Both the position numbers and the translations under genes were made by a program. Source: Bacteroidota bacterium (lineage in GTDB: Bacteria; Bacteroidota; Bacteroidia; Bacteroidales; PXBB01). Taken from it: DNA of 6,162 nucleotides. Below, piece after piece: positions 1 through 4,907 of the stretch; position 1 is the stretch's first letter, and every line of letters begins with the position of its first letter. The stretch is taken from positions 1 to 6,162 of the forward strand of contig JAKIYU010000161.1 of assembly GCA_022708385.1 (NCBI GenBank), read 5' to 3'. The notes under the pieces were generated by a model, which was not told where the DNA came from, ran no database searches, and saw nothing but the letters and a program-made list of their open reading frames with translations.

Positions 1-146
1 AAAGCATTCAGGGCATCATTCAGGGGTGTAAGAAATGCCTCTTTTTTCCTTTTTAGATTATCAAATATTTATGCTTAAAAGATATTCCCTCAACTTTTCC
101 GCTTGATCCTCCATAAGAAAATTTCTATTGCTTAATCCGGTTTAAA
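1..146. other. Intergenic stretch, no supported gene
   Basis: This is the region downstream of the tRNA-Leu terminator. It is AT-rich. The only start-to-stop frame of note is a 17-codon one on the minus strand (114-61), with no ribosome binding site or recognisable homology. A second minus-strand frame is open from about 68 to the window edge but has no start codon. I see no RNA gene, repeat or clear promoter here. Confidence 0.5.
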
Positions 147-178
147 TACAAAAGCGAACATTTTTGTTCGCTTTTGTA
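147..178 (-). terminator. Intrinsic terminator of the tRNA-Leu gene
   Basis: A perfect 14-bp inverted repeat (arms 147-160 and 165-178) surrounds a 4-nt loop. On the minus strand the RNA stem has a GC-bearing core, AGCGAAC/GUUCGCU, and the descending arm runs into CUUUUGUAUUUAAA, giving a U-rich 3' side. The first stem bases (178-177) are also the last two bases of the mature tRNA, so terminator and acceptor stem share sequence. It sits directly after the tRNA on the same strand, as expected for a short single-tRNA transcript. Because the pairing is perfect, it could also act on transcripts from the plus strand. Confidence 0.8.
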
Positions 179-260
179 CCCGAAGCCGGGGTCGAACCGG
201 CACGATATTGCTATCATTGGTGTTTGAGACCAACGCGTCTACCAATTCCGCCATTCGGGC
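177..260 (-). tRNA. tRNA-Leu (anticodon CAA)
   Basis: On the minus strand the sequence folds as a class II tRNA of 84 nt. The acceptor stem is GCCCGAA pairing with TTCGGGT, ending in a G-U pair, with discriminator A. The D stem is GCG/CGC, and the D loop carries the GG and TAGA typical of leucine tRNAs. The anticodon stem TTGGT/ACCAA holds the loop CTCAAAC. A long variable arm GATA-GCAA-TATC follows, then T stem GCCGG/CCGGC around TTCGACC. The anticodon CAA (plus-strand 224-226) reads UUG codons. The long variable arm and A73 agree with leucine identity. CCA is not encoded and must be added by the CCA-adding enzyme. A -7 box lies just upstream and a terminator directly downstream, so it looks like an independent unit. 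Confidence 0.96.
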
Positions 261-269
261 TTAACGACA

Positions 270-277
270 CAAAGATA
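270..277 (-). promoter_or_regulatory. Bacteroidota -7 promoter box for tRNA-Leu
   Basis: Minus-strand TATCTTTG matches the known Bacteroidota -7 consensus TAnnTTTG exactly. It ends 9 nt before the first base of the tRNA, so transcription would start within a few bases of the mature 5' end. I see no clear -33 TTG element at the usual 19-21 nt spacing; that region is simply AT-rich. Confidence 0.7.
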
Positions 278-341
278 ATGATTAATTCATTATTGCATTA
301 ATTTTTAATAATATTTTCTCTTTCTTCACATAAAATAATCA

Positions 342-356
342 CCGCATAATATGCGG
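342..356. repeat. 15-bp palindrome after the Fic-like gene
   Basis: The plus strand reads CCGCATAATATGCGG, with 7-bp arms around one central base. It begins 3 nt after the stop codon of the Fic-like gene. It is the exact reverse complement of the core of the larger palindrome at that gene's start (1373-1387); the two differ only in the central base. The pair therefore brackets the gene as inverted copies. No U-run follows on the minus strand, so it is a poor intrinsic terminator. A protein-binding site is more likely. Confidence 0.75.
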
Positions 357-359
357 CGT

Positions 360-1367
360 TTATTTTATATTTAAGCTGTAATTCGTACTTCTGCCTCCGC
401 TTACCGATTTTACAAGAATTTTGTGTGAAATAAGTACCGCTATATCTCTTAGCGCTGTGTCGGTGGAACATTGTGCCATTTGTGCCCAGGCTGATACCGA
501 GACCGCTTCTAGCTGCCGTTGACGAAGCTCTTTCAGCATTTTTCTCTGTCTTGGTTGCGTAATAAGCGCATCGGCTCTCTCCCAGAAGGCATTTTTATAT
601 AAAATACCCGATAAATTCCCCGGCAAGGCTTTCTGCATATTTATGAAGCTTTTAATAAAAATGGACATAAAGCCGGTTAGGTTATTCCCTTCAGAAATTG
701 ATAGGACAGCGGATTCTCTGAGCATTCTCAAATCAGAAGCTAGAACTGAAGCCATGTTGTAGAAACAATGAGATGTGTTGTCGGATTGCCTTAAAAAGTA
801 AAAAGACAACAAAAAACCTAAAAGCAGATTTTCAGAAGTATCGGTCTGACTTGCACAGAGCGAGAAAAAAACAACCCCTGCTTTTATTATGTCATCCTGC
901 TCTGTATGTGAATCAAGCCAGCTGATAAGTTGTGAAATCATTAAGGTGCATTTTTCATCGGGCAAGGGGTACACACCCGATGTAATTGTTTTTATCAGGG
1001 CATGCCATCTCAAAACACATTCGGTGTCGGGCTGCAAATCCGGGTTTTCTACTATTTCATTTATCAATGATACCAAACATGATAAGGCTTTTTCGGCAGG
1101 AGGAAGATCCGGCAAACACGGTGCGCCTTGTGACTTCATGGCCTGTAACACCTGAGGACTGCCCAATTCATATCCCAAAACTTTCCCCAAACAGGCAACT
1201 TCCCCGACAATTATTTTCTGATGAATTTCGCTTTGAGTCTCTACTGGAAGGGTCCGCATCTCGCCCAGTAATTGCCCCTGTAAAAACCGGGCACGGCCTA
1301 TTAAGGGAAGCAATACACCACTGTCCCATGTAAAATCCCCAGGTTGCACTGAATTATATAAAACCAT
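360..1367 (-). CDS. Degenerate Fic-family protein with C-terminal winged helix, catalytic motif lost
   Basis: This 335-residue protein has the order of the DUF4172-Fic-winged-helix family. The N-terminal domain is at about 11-100 (FTWDSGVLLPLIGRARFLQG, LLGEM), a helical Fic core at about 115-262 (FYNMAS at 202-207, FW at 261-262), and a winged helix at about 273-332 (RQRKMLKEL, TALRDI, GGRSTNYSL). Active family members carry HPFxxGNGR and transfer AMP, or a related group, to target proteins. Here the aligned stretch, about 172-180, reads ASQTDTSEN, so the catalytic His, the GNG and the Arg are gone. The inhibitory (S/T)xxxE(G/N) position (about 60-65) reads LGKVLG, so its Glu is also gone. 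The flap between WH (121-122) and SG (130-131) is nearly absent, which explains a length below the family's usual roughly 370. The frame is intact with no internal stop, so it is unlikely to be a fresh pseudogene. I infer a DNA-binding protein without Fic activity. The start is supported by the N-terminal family match; there is no Shine-Dalgarno, and a palindrome runs into the ATG. It lies 51 nt after the T9SS-cargo gene. Confidence 0.85.
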   Translation of the reverse strand: MVLYNSVQPGDFTWDSGVLLPLIGRARFLQGQLLGEMRTLPVETQSEIHQKIIVGEVACLGKVLGYELGSPQVLQAMKSQGAPCLPDLPPAEKALSCLVSLINEIVENPDLQPDTECVLRWHALIKTITSGVYPLPDEKCTLMISQLISWLDSHTEQDDIIKAGVVFFSLCASQTDTSENLLLGFLLSFYFLRQSDNTSHCFYNMASVLASDLRMLRESAVLSISEGNNLTGFMSIFIKSFINMQKALPGNLSGILYKNAFWERADALITQPRQRKMLKELRQRQLEAVSVSAWAQMAQCSTDTALRDIAVLISHKILVKSVSGGRSTNYSLNIK

Positions 1368-1394
1368 ATTTACCGCATATTATGCGGTAAATAT
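1366..1394. promoter_or_regulatory. 29-bp palindrome overlapping the Fic-like start codon, probable operator
   Basis: This is a perfect odd-length palindrome: 14-bp arms (ATATTTACCGCATA and its complement) around the single base 1380. The inner end covers two of the three bases of the ATG (1367-1365), so it occupies the place of a ribosome binding site. Minus-strand TATATTTA (1395-1388) is one mismatch from the Bacteroidota -7 box and overlaps the palindrome, so a bound protein would block transcription start. The neighbouring winged helix is the obvious candidate ligand; this is inference. In RNA it could also form a hairpin hiding the start codon. Confidence 0.75.
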
Positions 1395-1418
1395 ACTATG
1401 TTTTTTTAAAATCTCTGA

Positions 1419-2723
1419 TTATTTAACAAATTTTTTATGAACACAAAAATTTGTATCACCCAACAAGTGCAATATGTAAAGGCCGTGAGGCAGGGTTTGG
1501 GTGTCAATTGTTTTGAGATTTAAACCTGCAGTAGCTGACACCGATTCTGTCAACAGGAGGTTGCCGTTGATATTGCAAATGGACAGTGTAAGCAAACCGG
1601 CTTGTGGCATTTCAAAAGCCAGATTCAGTTTACTCTGAACAGGGTTAGGATACAAATTCACATGGGCATGGTCTGTAATACGGTTAATCCCCATATTACC
1701 AATCCACAAGGCAGCCACTTGTGTGGTGTCGGCTGGAGGAGCACACAGCCCGCCAACAATACAGCGCAGCAGGTAACCACTCCAGGCAAGAGGTGGATTA
1801 ACAAGTGTAATGGAGGGTGTTGTAACAGCCGGAAACAGGGCATCGCTGCTCCAGCTGGTTCCATTGTCGGTGCTCACTTCCCACAAATATACAGGAGCGC
1901 TCCCTGAGCCGCCTGCTGTAAATACGGCTGTACCTCCGACATCAATTACCGTATCGTGCGGCTGCAGTATAATATTGCTCTGTACTTGCAGCAAGGCTGT
2001 GTCGGAATACAAAGTACAGGCGCCGGAAATTTTGCACCGATATAAGTTATTATGCATATTTAACTCCGGGTGAATGATGCGAAGAATTTTAGTCTGAACA
2101 CCCTGGTAATGCATATCGGGTATTAACGACAACCAGGAAACCCCACTATTATACGACACCTGCCACCGGTACTGGTGCAGGGTGTCGGTAGTCTGTATAA
2201 AAAAGGTTATAGTATCAGCTGTATTGGTGCATATATTTTGACCTATTGGTTGTTGTGTTATAACAGGCGGCACCAGTACAGCTCCGTTAATAAGTGTGGC
2301 CAAAATCAGGGTGCCTCCTGAACCGTAAAAAAATACTGAGTCCCAGGTAAGCAAGGAATTTGCAGATGATATAAGGCTGAAATTCAGCACATAAATATAA
2401 CCGTTAATATTCAGGGCATTGGTATCCACCGGTTTTTCCATCTGAATAACACCCAAAACGTCATCACAGGAAACAGTTGTGCCGTAGAGCTGAGGATTAA
2501 GCACATTGTATCCCGTATAGGTCATAATTCCTGGATCATAATGCAGCCTCATGGTAAAACCATAAATGCCCTGCATGTTTTCTGCGCTTACAGGCACCGA
2601 AACAATGCCATCTGTACAAACCGTTCCGGCGGTCAGGCGCAATGTTTGTGCATGAAGCTGAGCAAATAGCAGTAAACAGACAAACACCATCAAAAACCTG
2701 TACTTAAATTCCTCCATACTCAT
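1419..2723 (-). CDS. Secreted protein with cohesin-like domain, two Ig-like domains and T9SS sorting domain
   Basis: The protein has 434 residues. A signal peptide occupies 1-25: basic FKYR, a hydrophobic core MVFVCLLLFA, and probable cleavage LHA|Q. Residues about 27-151 resemble a cohesin-fold domain (VSVPVSAENMQGIYGF, LHYDPGIM, YIYVLNFSL). Two Ig-like repeats follow, at about 155-247 and 250-341. They share the pattern WxVSxxxGxSW (W187-W197 and W281-W291) and a later YRC or LRC cysteine (C230, C321). Residues about 355-434 are a type A T9SS sorting domain, with YPNP at 358-361, LPHGLYIL near the end and the terminal lysine-rich KKFVK. It should cross the inner membrane by Sec and be exported or surface-attached by T9SS. 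Its binding partner is unknown; no catalytic domain is seen. The start lies 3 nt after the preceding stop, so co-translation is likely. Met3 is an equally acceptable start; Met12 would lose the basic n-region. Confidence 0.85.
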   Translation of the reverse strand: MSMEEFKYRFLMVFVCLLLFAQLHAQTLRLTAGTVCTDGIVSVPVSAENMQGIYGFTMRLHYDPGIMTYTGYNVLNPQLYGTTVSCDDVLGVIQMEKPVDTNALNINGYIYVLNFSLISSANSLLTWDSVFFYGSGGTLILATLINGAVLVPPVITQQPIGQNICTNTADTITFFIQTTDTLHQYRWQVSYNSGVSWLSLIPDMHYQGVQTKILRIIHPELNMHNNLYRCKISGACTLYSDTALLQVQSNIILQPHDTVIDVGGTAVFTAGGSGSAPVYLWEVSTDNGTSWSSDALFPAVTTPSITLVNPPLAWSGYLLRCIVGGLCAPPADTTQVAALWIGNMGINRITDHAHVNLYPNPVQSKLNLAFEMPQAGLLTLSICNINGNLLLTESVSATAGLNLKTIDTQTLPHGLYILHLLGDTNFCVHKKFVK

Positions 2724-2726
2724 TTT

Positions 2727-4271
2727 TTAAAGTTTAAACATGACACCTATTTTGGCATCAGCCGACTGGTATTTTATGTTAAAGTTGCAGTTTTTCAGAA
2801 TGCCATTCAGATTCTTATTATAGGCTGCCTGCATAAAGAGGGTGGTCTGCCCGCTAACATGATAGCCATAATACAGCGACAAATTATAAGACCAAATAAC
2901 CTTATTAAGCAAAAGGCTTTGTGTGGCTATTGGGATAATTTCATTCGTACTGCTGTTGAGTAATGCCGATGAAGCATACGATAATAAGCCCATCGATATG
3001 CCACCAGAAAAACCCACCTGATGTTGCCCGTGATTCATAACATATCCCAAATTAAACGGAACCTCCATATACTTATACACATTCAGGTGGTTAAGTTTCA
3101 TCATAGCTGTAGTGGTATCAGATAAACTCACCCACGAGGAATCAAATGTGATAATGGTATTGCCGGAATTGGCCGTGTCGGGATGAGAAGTAATAACCAC
3201 ATTGTAATAGCCACCTGTAGTATCAATATCCTTAATAAAATCATAAGCGTACGCGTATTTTTCTCCCAGTTGTCTTTGTACAATACCCGTCTGAACAGTA
3301 ATGTCCTTCAACGTGCAGCGAAATTCCATACCATAATCGACAAAAAGCGTGTTAACTTCATTCTTCCTGCGAAAGGCACTTTCTTCTTTAGTAAGGCCTG
3401 TAAAGGATTTGAACACATAGGAAGGCATAGCGTAAAACAGCACTTCAAAACGCGGCTTGTACGGACTGTAACTGGTGGCAGGAGGCGTAGGCGACAGGAC
3501 GTTTGATTTGTCCAACAATGTGGTTGTTGCAAGGCTGTCGTTTTGTTTTTCAGCAGCACTTTCATCTGGTTGTATGCCTGTATTTTCTGTTGCTTCCTGT
3601 TTAATTTCAGGGGTTATTGCCGTATTTTCTTTCTGTACCTCCCGGGGCTGCGGGGAAACCGGCGTTTTTTCTTCGGTAACGGACGTCGGGATAGGTGCGC
3701 CTGCTGCGCTAGAAGTGGGCATGGTAACAGCCTCTGCTGATGGTTTCTGACCTATTGTTTCATTTACAGCGGTTAGGGGTTGTGTTATCGGGTTTTGTAA
3801 TTTTGGAACTGGTTTTGTGTTTTCTGCCAACACACCTGATATAGATGTTGGTGTAACAACATTCTTGCTGTTGTAAGAAGATTTTTTAGCTTTTACTTGA
3901 TTTGCCCCCCCCTCATTCTGGTGCTCCGTTATCGGTGCCAAGGCCACCGAAGGCTTGGTTTCGGGAGCAGACGGGGTTTTACTCTCTGATTTAATGACCA
4001 CCTCCGGCTGCATATCTGATATACCATTTGAGGGTTTTAAACCGTCTGCATTTTTTGATAAAGGTATTGTGTAATTTTGATAAACCCATATACTTACAGC
4101 AGTCAATCCAATCAGCACAAGCAATGCTCCAGTCAAGTAAAAGCCCTTAAACCACATCCGACGGGCATTGAGTTTCTTTTCGATACCTTTCCATACCGAT
4201 GCGGAAGGTTGCTCGGTATAATTACCGAGGCCTTTGCTGAATAAGTCATCTATGGGGTTGCGGGTGGTCAT
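2727..4271 (-). CDS. Membrane-anchored probable anti-sigma factor with C-terminal OMP beta-barrel-like domain
   Basis: The protein has 514 residues in four parts. Residues 1-43 are cytoplasmic (DDLFSKGLGNY, ASVWKGIEKKL), a pattern common in Bacteroidota proteins encoded next to ECF sigma factors. Residues about 44-64 form one TM helix (GALLVLIGLTAVSIWVY). Residues about 68-273 are a Pro/Thr/Ser/Gln/Glu-rich linker without folded-domain features. Residues about 274-514 resemble the PorT/OMP_b-brl_2 type, with alternating beta-strand segments such as RFEVLFYAMPSYVF, VPFNLGYVMNH, VGFSGGISMGL and a final aromatic-flanked strand ending in FKL. The ATG overlaps the sigma-factor stop as ATGA (4271-4268), which implies translational coupling. 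By position and N-terminus it is probably the sigma factor's antagonist, sensing an envelope state. No classical FecR or ASD domain is recognisable. Whether the C-terminal domain really enters the outer membrane, while the N-terminus is in the inner membrane, cannot be told from sequence. Confidence 0.8.
   Translation of the reverse strand: MTTRNPIDDLFSKGLGNYTEQPSASVWKGIEKKLNARRMWFKGFYLTGALLVLIGLTAVSIWVYQNYTIPLSKNADGLKPSNGISDMQPEVVIKSESKTPSAPETKPSVALAPITEHQNEGGANQVKAKKSSYNSKNVVTPTSISGVLAENTKPVPKLQNPITQPLTAVNETIGQKPSAEAVTMPTSSAAGAPIPTSVTEEKTPVSPQPREVQKENTAITPEIKQEATENTGIQPDESAAEKQNDSLATTTLLDKSNVLSPTPPATSYSPYKPRFEVLFYAMPSYVFKSFTGLTKEESAFRRKNEVNTLFVDYGMEFRCTLKDITVQTGIVQRQLGEKYAYAYDFIKDIDTTGGYYNVVITSHPDTANSGNTIITFDSSWVSLSDTTTAMMKLNHLNVYKYMEVPFNLGYVMNHGQHQVGFSGGISMGLLSYASSALLNSSTNEIIPIATQSLLLNKVIWSYNLSLYYGYHVSGQTTLFMQAAYNKNLNGILKNCNFNIKYQSADAKIGVMFKL
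3905..3912 (-). repeat. Eight-base G tract in the linker of the anti-sigma-like gene
   Basis: Eight consecutive C on the plus strand (G8 on the coding strand) encode part of EGGA (residues 120-123) in the disordered linker. Homopolymers of this length are known slippage sites. A one-base change would separate the cytoplasmic/TM half from the C-terminal domain. No variant is visible in this single sequence. Confidence 0.5.
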
Positions 4272-4819
4272 GGGTTAATCATAATTTTACGATACGCGTT
4301 TATTTTTTCCTGCAGTATGCCCCTGGCACGCGACAACTGCGACTTGGAAGTGTTTTCGCTGATGTTAAGCATCGCGGCAATTTCTTTGTGCGAATACCCT
4401 TCAACAGCATACAGGTTGAAAACGATTCTGTAGCCATCGGCGAGGCTATTGATAAGTTTTAAAAGCTCTTCTGCTGAAATATCGTTGCCAGGTACAAATT
4501 CCGAGCTTGTAAGCGACTCGTGCCTTTCGTCAATAACTTCATTAAAGCAACGCTTTAACTGGCTTTTATAATAATTCAAAGCCGTATTGACCACAATGCG
4601 TTTAAGCCAGCCTTCGAATGAGCCTTCGTTTCTGTATGTTTTTAAGTGGGTAAATATTTTGACGAAAGCCTCCTGAAGTATATCTTCGGCTTCAGCCCTG
4701 TGTTTGCAATATCTTAAACATATACCGAACATTGTCGAAGCGTATTTGTTGTACAACATCCGCTGGGCTTTTGTGTCCTGCGACAGACAGCCTTCTATAA
4801 GTTCTGCATCACCCAGCAT
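4268..4819 (-). CDS. ECF-type RNA polymerase sigma factor (sigma-70 family)
   Basis: The 183-residue length is normal for ECF sigma factors. Region 2 spans about 22-86: LYNKYASTMFGICLRY, the DILQEAFVKIF helix (46-56) that contacts core polymerase and the -10 element, then GSFEGWLKRIVVNTALNYYK (66-85). Region 4 spans about 122-170, with the helix-turn-helix YSHKEIAAMLNIS followed by ENTSKSQLSRARGILQ (142-170), which would bind the -35 element. There is no C-terminal extension. It directs transcription of an unknown regulon, often including its own operon. It is first in a three-gene unit, overlaps the probable anti-sigma gene by 4 nt, and is separated from the K+ transporter gene by 88 nt. The chosen ATG gives the usual N-terminal DAELIEGCL start; no strong Shine-Dalgarno precedes it. 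Confidence 0.96.
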   Translation of the reverse strand: MLGDAELIEGCLSQDTKAQRMLYNKYASTMFGICLRYCKHRAEAEDILQEAFVKIFTHLKTYRNEGSFEGWLKRIVVNTALNYYKSQLKRCFNEVIDERHESLTSSEFVPGNDISAEELLKLINSLADGYRIVFNLYAVEGYSHKEIAAMLNISENTSKSQLSRARGILQEKINAYRKIMINP

Positions 4820-4844
4820 GAGTTCTTTGCTTTATAAAATAAGA

Positions 4845-4852
4845 CAATATTA
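4845..4852 (-). promoter_or_regulatory. Candidate -7 box for the sigma-factor operon
   Basis: Minus-strand TAATATTG is one mismatch from TAnnTTTG and would start transcription roughly 20 nt before the sigma-factor ATG. No -33 TTTG lies at the right distance. The intergenic DNA here (4820-4907) is very AT-rich, so a chance match is quite possible. No stem-loop terminator for the upstream transporter gene is evident in the same interval. Confidence 0.25.
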
Positions 4853-4907
4853 ATAGGGAATACGTTGCACGAATTAAAAATAAAATTACAAAAAAGTTTT
4901 TACAAAA

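Noticed and set aside
61..114. 17-codon minus-strand frame starting MEDQAEKLREYLLS, possibly continuing in another frame (about 68 to the window edge) as a frameshifted gene
   Set aside because: Too short to judge, with no ribosome binding site. The second frame has no start codon and its length is not above chance.
177..260. tRNA-Leu as integration site of a mobile element
   Set aside because: No integrase and no repeat of the tRNA 3' end occur in the window. Only 176 nt lie beyond the tRNA.
342..356. Palindrome as intrinsic terminator of the Fic-like gene
   Set aside because: It has only 7-bp arms with no real loop and no U-run after it on the minus strand. It also matches the upstream palindrome core, which points to a binding site.
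889..1333. Two overlapping plus-strand open frames inside the Fic-like gene
   Set aside because: They are antisense shadows of a gene with clear domain matches. Their translations show no recognisable features.
3183..3750. Plus-strand open frames within the anti-sigma-like gene
   Set aside because: They are antisense to a well-supported gene, and the composition reflects the low-complexity linker on the opposite strand.
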